From NCBI GenBank assembly GCA_032433765.1, contig JAVIAB010000159.1:248001-312000 (forward strand): DNA of 64,000 bases, given 5' to 3'. Both the position numbers and the translations under genes were made by a program. Positions 30,537 through 42,900 of this stretch are shown piece after piece. The stretch is from Megaustenia siamemsis (lineage: Eukaryota; Mollusca; Gastropoda; Stylommatophora; Ariophantidae). The stretch's first letter is position 1; each line of letters begins with the position of its first letter. The notes under the pieces are model-generated. The model was not told the DNA's origin, did not search any database, and worked only from the letters and a program-made list of their open reading frames with translations.

Positions 30537-33364
30537 CACTTCTCTATAGAAAACAAAACAAGAAACCAAATAGACTTGGACTTCTCTATAGAAAACAAAC
30601 AAGAAACCAAATAGACTTGCACTTCTCTATAGAAAACAAAACAAGAAACCAAATAGACTTGCACTTCTCTATAGAAAACAAACAAGAAACCAAATAGACT
30701 TGCACTTCTCTATAGAAAACAAAACAAGAAACCAAATAGACTTGCACTTCTCTATAGAAAACAAAACAAGAAACCAAATAGACTTGGACTTCTCTATAGA
30801 AAACAAAACAAAGAAACCAATAGACTTGCACTTCTCTATAGAAAACAAAACAAGAAACCAAATAGACTTGCACTTCTCTATAGAAAACAAAACAAGAAAC
30901 CAAATAGACTTGCACTTCTCTATAGAAAACAAAACAAGAAACCAAATAGACTTGCACTTCTCTATAGAAAACAAAACAAGAAACCAAATAGACTTGCACT
31001 TCTCTATAGAAAACAAAACAAGAAACAAAATAGACTTGCACTTCTCTATAGAAAACAAACATAAACCAAATAGACTTGCACTTCTCTATAGAAAACAAAA
31101 CAAGAAACCAAATAGACTTGACTTCTCTATAGAAAACAAAACAAGAAACCAAATAGACTTGCACTTCTCTATAGAAAACAAAACACAGAAACAAAATAGA
31201 CTTGCACTTCTCTAAGAAAAAACAAAACAAAAACCAAAGAGACTTGCACTTCTCTATAGAAAACAAAACAAGAAACCAAATAGACTTGCACTTCTCTATA
31301 GAAAACAAAACAAGAAACCAAATAGACTTGCACTTCTCCATAGAAAACAAAACAAGAAACCAAATAGACTTGGACTTCTCTATAGAAAAAAACAAGAAAC
31401 CAAATAGACTTGCACTTCTCTATAGAAAACAAAACAAGAAACCAAATAGACTTGCACTTCTCTATAGAAAACAAAACAAGACCAAATAGACTTGCACTTC
31501 TCCATAGAAAACAAAACAAGAAACCAAATAGACTTTACTTCTCTAAAGAAAACAAACAAGAAACCAAATAGACTTGCACTTCTCTATAGAAAACAAAAAC
31601 AAGAAACAAAATAGACTTGCACTTCTCTATAGAAAACAAAACAAGAAACCAAATAGACTTGCACTTCTCTATAGAAAACAAAACAAGAAACCAAATAGAC
31701 TTGCCCTTCTCTATAGAAAACAAAACAAGAAACAAAATAGACTTGCACTTCTCTATAGAAAACAAACAAGAATCCAAAGAGACTTGCACTTCTCTATAGA
31801 GAAAAAACAAGAAACCAAATAGACTTGCACTTCTCTATAGAAAACAAAACAAGAAACCAAATAGACTTGCACTTCTCTATAGAAAACAAAACAGAAACCA
31901 ATAGACTTGCACTTCTCTATAGAAAACAAAACAAGAAACCAAATAGACTTGCACTTCTCCATAGAAAACAAAACAAGAAACCAAATAGACTTGCACTTCT
32001 CTATAGAAAACAAACAAGAAACCAAATAGACTTGCACTTCTCTATAGAAAACAAAACAAGAAACAAAATAGACTTGCACTTCTCTATAGAAAACAAAACA
32101 AGAAACCAAATAGACTTGCACTTCTCTATAGAAAACAAAACAAGAAACAAAATAGACTTGCACTTCTCTATAGAAAACAAAACAAGAAACCAAATAGACT
32201 TGCACTTCTCTATAGAAAACAAAACAAGAAACAAATAGACTTGCACTTCTCTATAGAAAACAAAACAAAAACCAAAGAGACTTGCACTTCTCTATAGAAA
32301 ACAAAACAAGAAACCAAATAGACTTGGTTTTGTTTTCTCTTGGTGACTTCTCTATAGAAAACAACACAAAAAACCAAATAGACTTGGACTTCTCTATAGA
32401 AAACAAAACAAGAAACCAAATAGACTTGCACTTCTCTATAGAAAACAAAACAAGAAACCAAATAGACTTGCACTTCTCTATAGAAAACAAAACAAGAAAC
32501 CAAATAGACTTGCACTTCTCTATAGAAAACAAAACAAGAAACCAAATAGACTTGCACTTCTCTATAGAAAACAAACAAGAAACAAATAGACTTGCACTTC
32601 TCTATAAAAAACAAAACAAGAAACCAAATAGACTTGCACTTCTCTATAGAAAACAAAACAAGAAGCCAAATAGACTTGGACTTCTCTATAGAAAACAAAA
32701 CAAGAAACCAAATAGACTTGCACTTCTCTATAGAAAACAAAACAAGAAACAAAATAGACTTGCACTTCTCTATAGAAAACAAAACAAGAAACAAAATAGA
32801 CTTGCACTTCTCTATAGAAAACAAAACAAGAAACCAAAGAGACTTGCACTTCTCTATAGAAAACAAAACAAGAAACCAAATAGACTTGGTTTTGTTTTCT
32901 CTTGGTGACTTCTCTATAGAAAACAACACAAAAACCCCAATAGACTTGGACTTCTCTATAGAAAACAAAACAAGAAACCAAATAGACTTGCACTTCTCTA
33001 TAGAAAACAAAACAAGAAACCAATAGACTTGCACTTCTCTATAGAAAACAAAACAAGAAACCAAATAGACTTGCACTTCTCTATAGAAAACAAAACAAGA
33101 AACAAAATAGACTTGCACTTCTCTATAGAAAACAAAACAAGAAACAAAATAGACTTGCACTTCTCTATAGAAAACAAAACAAGAAACCAAATAGACTTGC
33201 ACTTCTCTATAGAAAACAAAACAAGAAACCAAATAGACTTGCACTTCTCCATAGAAAACAAAACAAGAACCAAAGAGACTTGCACTTCTCTATAGAAAAC
33301 AAAACAAGAAACAAAATAGACTTGCACTTCTCTATAGAAAACAAAACAAGAAACCAAATAGACT

Positions 33365-33442
33365 TCACCCTGGTCCAGCAAAGATCATGATCTGGAGTGA
33401 CATCATCCAAAGCACGAGAAGACTGTGAATCAAGCCATGAGC
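33365..33442 (+). pseudogene. LINE endonuclease C-terminal segment, single copy
   Basis: The frame leaving the last 42-bp unit reads NQIDFTLVQQRS, a stop, then SGVTSSKAREDCESSHEQ. In RTE/CFDP2-type endonucleases NQID is followed by a hydrophobic strand, an RWR-like turn, and then a D-H pair in an SDH motif; here that motif is decayed to SSHE. One in-frame TGA. This piece links the 42-bp array to the rest of the LINE and fixes its orientation. Confidence 0.72.
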
Positions 33443-33742
33443 AGAGTTCAACATAAGAGCTGAAACAGGTGGAAGGACTGGCAAGTCCAATTCGCGTTAA
33501 TACAGACGACACACCATCAGAGTTCACATAAGAGCTGAACCAGGTGGAAGGACTGGCAAGACCATACCGTTAATACAGACGACACACCATCAGAGTTTAA
33601 CATAGAGGCTGAAACAGGTGGAAGGACTGGCAAGACTAATACGCGTTAATACAGACGACACACCATCAGAGTTCAACATAAGAGCTGAAACAGGTGGAAG
33701 ACTGGCAAGACTAATACGCGTTAATACAGACGACACGCCATC
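33443..33742 (+). repeat. 76-bp array, four units, from the LINE EN-RT linker
   Basis: Units start at 33443, 33519, 33592 and 33668; a fifth start at 33743 leads into single-copy sequence. One frame of the unit reads KQVEGLARLIRVNTDDTPSE then FNI, matching the linker after the SDH motif of CFDP2-like endonucleases (KLKK...RPxRYDL...). Because 76 is not a multiple of three the frame moves at every unit. The fifth start continues as FNIEVK, the expected follow-on text. Confidence 0.75.
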
Positions 33743-34310
33743 AGAGTTCAACATAGAAGTTAAAACAAATGTGATTTGTTGATGTCAGTACAAGAAGATA
33801 TGTTTAACAAACGAGCTAGTCAACAAACAAGAATGTTCTCTTCTCATCAGCATGAAACATCCGTCCAAGAAAAGGACAGGAAGCAAAACTACATCTCAGA
33901 AAGAAACATTGACTCCCATAGAAAAGAAGACAACTGAAGCAAATAGGAGCAAATCAAAACAGCGGCGAATATAGAACATACACAAGAGCAGTTTACAGCA
34001 AAGAAGAAATAAATTAATTATATTATGAATACCTGTGGCAGAATTTAAGAGCTCTATTAGCAAGTGAGAGATTGAGAATATTTTAGAGAAATTGGAATCA
34101 TAACAGGCCATATTAGACTATTAGTTCATGTAATTAATGACCGCAGTGGCGCCCACACTAACTGAACAAAAGGATATATTGCAAAGATGGAGTGATTACT
34201 GCACTACGAAGATAATTGAAAACACTCAAATATAATAATAGAATGTGAAGAAAAAGAACCAAAACCGAAGTTAAATAAGTTCGTTCCCCAATATAAAATC
34301 TGAAGAGAGG
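33743..34310 (+). pseudogene. LINE EN-RT linker, single copy and decayed
   Basis: About 570 bp with no tandem repeat. The left end reads SEFNIEVK. Near 34,165-34,240 one frame reads LTEQKDILQRWSDYCTTKI, the W-YC segment commonly found before the RT domain of these LINEs, and at 34,296-34,320 LKRGKSPG leads into the next array. The middle is lysine- and serine-rich with several stops and no domain I can name. Confidence 0.65.
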
Positions 34311-35982
34311 AAAGTCACCAGGAAGTGACGATATTCCAGCTGAACTGATCCAAGTTGGAGAGAAGTCACCAGGAAGTGACGATATCCCAGCTGAACTCAA
34401 CCAAGCTATAGGGAAGGCACCAGGAAGTGACGATATCCCAGCTGAACTCATCCAAAATAGAGGGAAGTTACCAGGAAGTGACGATATTCCAGCTGAACTC
34501 ATCCAAGCTAGAGGGAAGTCGCCAGGAAGTGACGATATTCCAGCTGAACTCATCCAAGCTAGAGGGAAGTCGCCAGGAAGTGACGATATTTCAGCTGAAC
34601 TCATCCAAGCTAGAGGGAAGTCGCCAGGAAGTGACGATATTCCAGCTGAACTCATCCAAGCTAGAGGGAAGTCACCAGGAAGAGACGATATTCCAGCTGA
34701 ACTCATCCAAGCTAGAGGGAAGTCGCCAGGAAGTGACGATATTCCAGCTGAACTCATCCAAGCTAGAGGGAAGGCACCAGGAAGTAACGATATCCCAGCT
34801 GAACTCATCCAAGCTAGAGGGAAGTCACCAGGAAGAGACGATATTCCAGCTGAACTCATCCAAGCTAGAGGGAAGTCGCCAGGAGTGACGATATTCCAGC
34901 TGAACTCATCCAAGCTAGAGAGATGGCACCAAGAAGTGACGATATTCCAGCTGAACTCATTCAAGCTAGAGAGATGGCACCAAGAAGTGACGATATCCCA
35001 GCTAAACTCATCCAACTAGAGGGAAGTCGTCAGGAAGTGATGATATCCCAGCTGAACTCATCAAACTAGAGGGAAGTTGTCAGGAAGTGATGATATCCCA
35101 GGTGAACTCATCCAAACTAGAGGGAAGTCACCATGAAGTGATGATATCCCAGCTGAACTCATCCAACTAGAGGAAAGTCACCAGGAGAGATGATATTCCA
35201 GCTGAACTCATCCCAGCTAGAGGGAAGTCGCCAGAAAGGCATGATATTCCAGCTGAACTCATCCAAGCTAGAGGGAAGTCGCCAGAAAGGCATGATATTC
35301 CAGTTGAACTCATCCAAGCTAGAGGGAAGTCGCCAGGATGAGACGATATTCCAGCTGAACTCATCCACACTAGAGGGAAGTCACCAGGAAGAGACGATAT
35401 TCCAGCTGAACACATCCAAGTTAGAGGGATGTCGCCAGGAAGGGATGATATCCCAGCTGAACTCATCCAAGCTAGAGGGAAGTCGCCAGGTAGGAATGAT
35501 ATTCCAGCTGAACTCATCCAAGCTAGAGGGAAGTCGCCAGGTAGGGATGATATTCCAGCTGAACTTATCCAAGCTAGAGGAAAGTCGCCAGAAGAGACGA
35601 TATCCCAGCTGAACTCATCCAAGCTAGAGGTAAGTCGCCAGGATAAGACGATATCCCAGTTGAACTCATCCAAGCTAGAGGAAAGTCGCCAGGAAGAGAC
35701 GATATCCCAGCTGAACTCATCCAAGCTAGAGGTAAGTCGCCAGGATGAGACGGTATCCCAGCTGAACTCATCCAAGCTAGAGGAAGTCGCCAGGATGAGA
35801 CGGTATCCCAGCTGAACTCATCCAAACTAGAGGGAAGTCGCCAGGATGAGACGATATCCCAGCTGAACTCATCCAAGCTAGACGGAAGTCGCCAGGATGA
35901 GACGATATCCCAGCTGAACTCATCCAAGCTAGAGGGAAGTCACCAGGAAGGGATGATATTCCAGCTGAACTCATCCAAGCTG
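34311..35982 (+). repeat. 51-bp array, about 33 units, from RT motif KSPGSDDIPAELIQ
   Basis: The unit reads in the LINE frame KSPGSDDIPAELIQARG (17 codons), the first conserved reverse transcriptase block, usually K-PG-DGIP-E. Variants alternate AGTGACGAT, AGAGACGAT, AGGGATGAT and GATGAGACG. Frames stay open for several hundred bases because 51 is divisible by three, but one-base deletions switch the reading frame repeatedly. The right end runs into the RT spacer at 35,983. Confidence 0.9.
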
Positions 35983-36081
35983 GAGTGTAGGTCAGAGTTC
36001 GTACTTAACACGCTCTGTGTGTGAAGATGTTTGAAATGTAGACTGGCCAAAAGCCTGGAAAAGGTCAGTGTACATTGTTTA
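35983..36081 (+). pseudogene. RT spacer between motifs 1 and 2, single copy
   Basis: About 100 bp. Frames in succession give SEFVLNTLCV and then DWPKAWKRSVYI, the W-P-xW-xS-V segment that precedes the IPKKG block in RTE-type RTs. At least one frameshift is needed. It is exactly where LINE order predicts it, between the 51-bp and 56-bp arrays. Confidence 0.75.
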
Positions 36082-38660
36082 CAACTATTGTCCTCCCATT
36101 CCAAAGATAGGAAACCTGAGGCTGTGTTCCAACTACAGAACTATTGTCCTCCCATTCCAATAATAGGAAACCTGAAGCTGTGTTCCAACTACAGAACTAT
36201 TGTCCTCCCATTCCAAAGAAAGGAAACCTGAAGCTGTGTTCCAACTACAGAACTATTGTCCTCCCATTCCAAAGATAGGAAACCTGAAGCTGTGTTCCAA
36301 CTACAGAACTATTGTCCTCCATTCCAAAGAAAGGAAACCTGAAGCTGTGTTCCAACTACAGAACTATTGTCCTCCCATTCCAAAGAAAGGAAACCTAAAG
36401 CTGTGTTCCAACTACAGAACTATTGTCCTCCCATTCCAAAGAAAGGAAACCTGAAGCTGTGTTCCAACTACAGAACTATTGTCCTCCCATTCCAAAGAAA
36501 GGAAACCTGAAGCTGTGTTCCAACTACAGAACTATTGTCCTCCCATTCCAAAGAAAGGAACCTGAAGCTGTGTTCCAACTACAGAACTATTGTCCTCCCA
36601 TTTAAAAAGAAAGGAAAACCTGAAGCTGTGTTCCAACTACAGAACTATTGTCCTCCCATTCCAAGAAAGGAAACCTAAAGCTGTGTTTCCAACTACAGAA
36701 CTATTGTCCTCCCATTCCAAAGAAAGGAAACCTGAAGCTGTGTTCCAACTACAGAACTATTGTCCTCCCATTCCAAAGAAAGGAAACCTAAAGCTGTGTT
36801 CCAACTACAGAACTATTGTCCTCCCATTCCAAAGAAAGGAAACCTAAAGCTGTGTTCCAACTACAGAACTATTGTCCTCCCATTCCAAAGAAAGGAAACC
36901 TGAAGCTGTGTTCCAACTACAGAACTATTGTCCTCCCATTCCAATAATAGGAAACCTGAAGCTGTGTTCCAACTACAGAACTATTGTCCTCCCATTCCAA
37001 TAATAGGAAACCTGAAGCTGTGTTCCAACTACAGAACTATTGTCCTCCCATTCCAAAGAAAGGAAACCTGAAGCTGTGTTCCAACTACAGAACTATTGTC
37101 CTCCCATTCCAATAATAGGAACCTGAAGCTGTGTTCCAACTACAGAACTATTGTCCTCCCATTCCAAAGAAAGGAAACCTGAAGCTGTGTTTCAACTACA
37201 GAACTATTGTCCTCCCGTTCCAAAGAAAGGAAACCTGAAGCTGTGTTTCAACTACAGAACTATTGTCCTCCCGTTCCAAAGAAAGGAAACCTGAAGCTGT
37301 GTTCAACTACAGAACTATTGTCCTCCCATTCCAAAGATAGGAAACCTGAAGCTGTGTTCCAACTACAGAACTATTGTCCTCCCATTCCAAAGATAGGAAA
37401 CCTGAAGCTGTGTTCCAACTACAGAACTATTGTCCTCCCATTCCAAAGAAAGGAACCTGAAGCTGTGTTTGAACTACAGAACTATTGTCCTCCCGTTCCA
37501 AAGAAAGGAAACCTGAAGCTGTGTTCCAACTACAGAACTATTGTCCTCCCGTTCCAAAGAAAGGAAACCTGAAGCTGTGTTCCAACTACAGAACTATTGT
37601 CCTCCCATTCCAAAGAAAGAAAACCTGAAGCTGTGTTCCAACTACAGAACTATTGTCCTCCCATTCCAAAGATAGGAAACCTGAAGCTGTGTTCCAACTA
37701 CAGAACTATTGTCCTCCCATTCCAAAGATAGGAAACCTGAAGCTGTGTTCCAACTACAGAACTATTGTCCTCCCATTCCAATAATAGGAAACCTGAAGCT
37801 GTGTTCCAACTACAGAACTATTGTCCTCCCATTCCAAAGAAAGGAAACCTGAAGCTGTGTTCCAACTACAGAACTATTGTCCTCCCATTCCAATAATAGG
37901 AAACCTGAAGCTGTGTTCCAACTACAGAACTATTGTCCTCCCATTCCAAAGAAAGGAAACCTGAAGCTGTGTTCCAACTACAGAACTATTGTCCTCCCGT
38001 TCCAAAGAAAGGAAACCTGAAGCTGTGTTCCAACTACAGAACTATTGTCCTCCCATTCCAAAGAAAGAAAACCTGAAGCTGTGTTCCAACTACAGAACTA
38101 TTGTCCTCCCGTTCCAAAGAAAGAAAACCTGAAGCTGTGTTCCAGCTACAGAACTATTGTCCTCCCATTCCAAAGAAGGAAACCTGAAGCTGTGTTCCAA
38201 CTACGGAACTATTGTCCTCCCATTCCAAAGAAAGGAAACCTGAAGCTGTGTTCCAACTACAGAACTATTGTCCTCCCATTCCAAGAAAGGAAACCTGAAG
38301 CTGTGTTCCAACTACAGAACTATTGTCCTCCCATTCCAAAGAAAGGAAACCTGAAGCTGTGTTCCAACTACAGAACTATTGTCCTCCCATTCCAAAGAAA
38401 GGAAACCTGAAGCTGTGTTCCAACTACAGAACTATTGTCCTCCCATTCCAAAGAAAGGAACCTGAAGCTGTGTTCCAACTACAGAACTATTGTCCTCCCA
38501 TTCCAAAGAAAGGAAACCTGAAGCTGTGTTCCAACTACAGAACTATTGTCCTCCATTCCAAAGAAAGGAAACCTGAAGCTGTGTTCCAACTACAGAACTA
38601 TTGTCCTCCCATTCCAAAGAAAGGAAACCTGAAGCTGTGTTCCAACTACAGAACTACTGT
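36082..38660 (+). repeat. 56-bp array, about 46 units, from RT motif IPKKGNLKLCSNYRTI
   Basis: The unit is ACTATTGTCCTCCCATTCCA followed by AAGAAAGGAAACCTGAAGCT and GTGTTCCAACTACAGA. One frame reads CPPIPKKGNLKLCSNYRTI, the RT block containing the NYR-I core found in nearly all LINE reverse transcriptases. Variants AAGATAG, AATAATAG and CCCGTTCC are shuffled through the array. Because 56 is not a multiple of three, open frames are limited to short runs. The array starts directly after DWPKAWKRSV and ends at 38,660 in the next RT spacer. Confidence 0.92.
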
Positions 38661-38767
38661 CCCCAGGAAGCCATGCGAGCAAAAAAATACTCTTGTGGAT
38701 CATGACGAGTATGATAACAAGAAAATAAGAACAAGGACTTCATAGAGTTCAAGCAGGTTCTCAGACA
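38661..38767 (+). pseudogene. RT spacer between motifs 2 and 3, single copy
   Basis: About 107 bp. One frame reads SHASKKILLWIMTSMI and, after a stop, EQGLHRVQAG. Both are expected between the NYRTI and RGTRD blocks: the S-SK-ML motif and the EQ-GF motif. A second frame reads FIEFKQVLRHS directly into RGTRDHIF. The element is frameshifted but its order is intact. Confidence 0.78.
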
Positions 38768-39445
38768 TAGTAGAGGTACCCGGGACCACATCTTTAACAT
38801 GAGAAACACCCCTGAGAAGTGTAGGAAATACAACATAGAAGAGGTACCCGGGACCACATCTTTAACATGAGGAACATCCCTGAGAAGTGTAGGAAATACA
38901 ACATAGTAGAGGTACCTGGGACCACATCTTTAACACGAGGAACATCCCTGAGAAGTGTAGGAAATACAACATAGTAGAGGTACCCGGGACCACATCTTTA
39001 ACATGAGAAACATCCCTGAGAAGTGTAGGAATACAACATAGTAGAGGTACCCGGGACCACATCTTTAACATGAGAAACATCCCTGAGAAGTGTAGGAAAT
39101 ACAACATAGTAGAGGTACCTGGGACCACATCTTTAACACGAGGAACATCCCTGAGAAGTGTAGGAAATACAACATAGTAGAGGTACCTGGGACCACATCT
39201 TTACACGAGGAACATCCCTGAGAAGTGTAGGAAATACAACATAGTAGAGGTACCGGGACCACATCTTTAACACGAGGAACATCCCTGAGAAGTGTAGGAA
39301 ATACAACATAGTAGAGGTACCCGGACCACATCTTTAACACGAGGAACATCCCTGAGAAGTGTAGAAATACAACATAGAAGAGGTACCCGGGACCACATCT
39401 TTAACACGAGGAACATCCCTGAGAAGTGTAGGAAATACAACATAA
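38768..39445 (+). repeat. 68-bp array, about 10 units, from RT motif RGTRDHIFNMRNI
   Basis: The unit reads RGTRDHIFNMRNIPEKCRKY in one frame, the RT block between EQAGFR and FIDY. Unit variants include CCCGGGACC against CCTGGGACC and ACATGAG against ACACGAG. Because 68 is not divisible by three the frame is lost at each unit. The last unit continues straight into single-copy RT sequence (KLHTCFIDYS). Confidence 0.9.
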
Positions 39446-39943
39446 AACTACATACATGCTTCATAGATTACAGCAGGAACTTTCACTGCGTACAACATAA
39501 GAATGTGGGGAAAATCATGGAAGATATGAACTTTCAAATACACATAATACAACTTATCGAATCACTGTATCACGAGCAGCAAGCAGTTATCAGAATAGCG
39601 GGTCAAACATCAAATTGGTTTAAAGCACAAAAAGAGGTGATGTAGGGATTCATTCTCTCTCAATACTTATTCCACACCTATGCTGAGAACGTCCTGAGAA
39701 ATGTCAGAAACGATGACAGATTTGTGAAGTTTGACCCTTTCACAATAAATGACAACATAATTCCAGTACTCAGACACGCTGATGACGCAGTCCTCCTCTC
39801 AAACAGCGGAAAAGGATTACAAGAGACAATTAAGTGTGTTAAAAAATACAGTGAAGAGCAAAACCTATATCTAAGTTTCGTTGACAAAACAAAAATCCAA
39901 CCTAAAATCATCATCAACAGAGAAGAACTTGAAACTGTAACAA
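39446..39943 (+). pseudogene. RT palm domain, single copy (FIDY to HADD)
   Basis: About 500 bp reading LHTCFIDYSRNFHCVQHKNV, then a helical segment with YHEQQAVIRIAGQTSNWF, then a degraded RQGC block (M-stop-GFILSQYLF, TAG at 39,643-39,645), YAENVLRNV, and HADDAVLLSNSGKGLQETI. The D of FIDY and both D of HADD (usually YADD) keep the catalytic triad in sequence, but KAFD has become RNFH and the stop falls before motif C. From 39,724 the frame is open into the next array. Known: this is the polymerase core of an APE-type LINE. Not functional. Confidence 0.9.
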
Positions 39944-42900
39944 ACTATGAATATCTGGTATCTGTAGTAACTAACAATGGAGACTGTTAGAGAACAAAAT
40001 ATGAATATCTGGTATCTGTAGTAACTAACAATGGAGACTGGTAGATAGAGAACAAAATATGAATATCTGGTATCTGTAGTAACTAACAATGGAGACTGTT
40101 AGATAGAGAACAAAATATGAATATCTGGTATCTGTAGTAACTAACAATGGAGACTGTTAGAGAACAAAATATGAATATCTGGGATCTGTAGTAACTAACA
40201 ATGGAGACTGTTAGAGAACAAAAATATGAATATCTGGTATCTGTAGTAACTACAATGGAGACTGTTAGAGAACAAAATATGAATATCTGGGATCTGTAGT
40301 AACTAACAATGGAGACTGTTAGATAGAGAACAAAATATGAATATCTGGTATCTGTAGTAACTAACAAGAGACTGTTAGAGAACAAAATATGAATATCTGG
40401 ATCTGTAGAAACTAACAATGGAGACTGTTAGATAGAGAACAAAATATGATATCTGGGATCTGTAGTAACTAATAATAGAGACTGTTAGATAGAGAACAAA
40501 ATATGAATATCTGGGATCTGTAGTAACTAACAATAGAGACTATTAGAGAACAAATATGAATATCTGGGATCTGTAGTAACTAATAATAGAGACTGTTAGA
40601 TAGAGAACAAAATATGAATATCTGGGATCTGTAGTAACTAACAATGGAGACTATTAGAGAACAAAATATGAATATCTGGGATCTGTAGTAACTAATAATG
40701 GAGACTGTTAGAGAACAAAATATGAATATCTGGGATCTGTAGTAACTAACAATGGAGACTGTTAGATAGAGAAGAAAATATGAATATCTGGGATCTATAG
40801 TAACTAACAATGGAGACTGTTAGAGAACAAAGTATGAATATCTGGGATCTGTAGTAACTAACAATAGAGACTGTTAGAGAACAAAATATGATATCTGGGA
40901 TCTGTAGTAACTAACAATGGAGACTGTTAGATAGAGAAGAAAATATGAATATCTGGGATCTGTAGTAACTAATAATAGAGACTGTTAGATAGAGAAGAAA
41001 TATGAATATCTGGGATCTGTAGTAACTAACAATGGAGACTGTTAGATAGAGAAGAAAATATGAATATCTGGGATCTGTAGTAACTAATAATAGAGACTGT
41101 TAGATAGAGAACAAAATAGGAATATCTGGATCTGTAGTAACTAATAACAGAGACTGTTTGATAGAGAAGAAAATATGAATATCTGGGATCTGTAGTAACT
41201 AACAATGGAGACTGTTAGAGAACAAAATATGAATATCTGGGATCTGTAGTAACTAACAATGGAGACTGTTAGAGAACAAAATATGAATATCTGGTATCTG
41301 TAGTAACTAACAATGGAGACTGTTAGAGAACAAAATATGAATATCTGGGATCTGTAGTAACTAACAATAGAGACTGTTAGAGAACAAAATATGAATATCT
41401 GGGATCTGTAGTAACTAAAATGGAGACTGTTAGAGAACAAAATATGAATATCTGGGATCTGTAGTAACTAACAATAGAGACTGTTAGACAGAGAACAAAA
41501 AATGAATATCTGGGATCTGTAGTAACTAACAATGGAGACTGTTAGAGAACAAAATATGAATATCTGGGATCTGTAGTAACTAACAATGGAGACTGTTAGA
41601 TAGAGAACAAAATATGAATATCTGGGATCTGTAGTAACTAACAATGGAGACTGTTAGATAGAGAACAAAATATGAATATCAGGGATCTGTAGTAACTAAC
41701 AATGAAGACTGTTAAATAGAGAACAAAATATGAATATCTGGGATCTGTAGTAACTAACAATAGAGACTGTTAGATAGAGATCAAAATATGAATATCTGGG
41801 ATCTGTAGTAACTAAAAATATAGAGACTGGTAGATAGAGAACAAAATATGAATATCTGGGATTTGTAGTAACTAACAATGGAGACTGTTAGATAGAGAAC
41901 AAAATATGAATATCTGGGATCTGTAGTAACTAACAATAGAGACTGGTAGATAGAGAACAAAATATGAATATCTGGGATCTGTAGTAACTAACAATAGAGA
42001 ATGGTAGATATAGAACAAAATATGAATATCTGGGATCTGTAGTAACTAACAATGGTGACTGTTAGAGAACAAAATATGAATATCTGGGATCTGTAGTAAC
42101 TAACAATGGAGACTGTTAGAGAACAAAATATGAATATCTGGGATCTGTAGTAACTAACAATGGAGACTGTTAGATAGAGAACAAAATATGAATATCTGGG
42201 ATCTGTAGTAACTAACAATAGAGACTGTTAGATAGAGAACAAAATATGAATATCTGGGATCTGTGGTAACTAACAATAGAGACTGTTAGATAGAGAAGAA
42301 ATATGAATATCTGGGATCTGTAGTAACTAACAATGGAGACTGTTAGAGAACAAAATATGAATATCTTGGAACTGTAGTAACTAACAATAGAGACTGTTAG
42401 ATAGAGATCAAAAAGGAATATCTGGGATCTGTAGTAACTAACAATGGAGACTGTTAGAGAACAAAATATGAATATCTGGGATCTGTAGTAACTAACAATG
42501 GAGACTGTTAGATAGAGAACAAAATATGAATATCTGGGATCTGTAGTAACTAACAATGGAGACTGTTAGAGAACAAAATATGAATATCTGGTATCTGTAG
42601 TAACTAACAATGGAGACTGTTAGAGAACAAAATATGAATATCTGGTATCTGTAGTAACTAACAATGGAGACTGTTAGAGAACAAAATATGAATATCTGGT
42701 ATCTGTAGTAACTAACAATGGAGACTGTTAGATAGAAAACAAAATATGAATATCTGGTATCTGTAGTAACTAACAATGGAGACTGTTAGATAGAGAACAA
42801 AATATGAATATCTAAGATCTGTAGTAAGTAACAATGGAGACTGTTAGAGAACAAAATATGAATATCTGGTATCTGTAGTAACTAACAATGGAGACTGTTA

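Larger units (their letters stand above)
419..32947 (+). repeat. Recurrent 60-bp junction units (J) with an inverted copy of the repeat core
   Basis: A 42-bp unit carrying an 18-bp insertion, starting GGTTTTGTTTTCTCTTGGTG, recurs at 419, 1828 (variant), 2641, 4801, 6289, 6893, 8380 (shortened), 11194, 11965, 12528, 13301, 14411, 15184, 15957, 17061, 17834, 18563 and, more degraded, at 20145, 20952, 21516, 22329, 23770, 24417, 25190, 26078, 26885, 28338, 28692, 29795, 32326 and 32888. The insertion contains GTTTTGTTTTCT, the exact reverse complement of AGAAAACAAAAC in the preceding unit, so each J can form a 12-bp stem. Spacings repeat: about 773 bp (60 + 17 units of 42) at least six times, and about 1,110 bp (60 + 25 units) twice. 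This is higher-order repeat structure. Confidence 0.88.
1..33364 (+). repeat. 42-bp satellite superarray derived from the LINE endonuclease NQID motif
   Basis: About 790 head-to-tail units, dominated by a 42-bp form whose plus-strand frame reads HFSIENKTRNQIDL. It aligns codon for codon with the embedded 40-bp form, which reads WTSLDDNTRNQIDL, the usual endonuclease text around NQID. The last unit runs without a break into single-copy endonuclease sequence at 33,365 (NQIDFTLVQQRS). Between about 1,241 and 17,800 most units are identical; from about 17,850 to 33,364 single-base indels are frequent. The array continues past the left edge of the window. Because 42 and 60 are multiples of three, long frames stay open on both strands, but there is no sign that they are translated. 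Confidence 0.9.

Noticed and set aside
1..33364. CRISPR-like direct repeats
   Set aside because: Units are contiguous without unique spacers, and the context is eukaryotic.
1..33364. Ordinary simple satellite unrelated to the downstream repeats
   Set aside because: The codon-level match of the 40- and 42-bp forms and the direct read-through into endonuclease text at 33,365 connect it to the LINE.
34158..35015. 285-codon minus-strand frame over the 51-bp array
   Set aside because: The plus strand reads the RT block KSPGSDDIPAELIQ repeatedly; the minus frame is its shadow.
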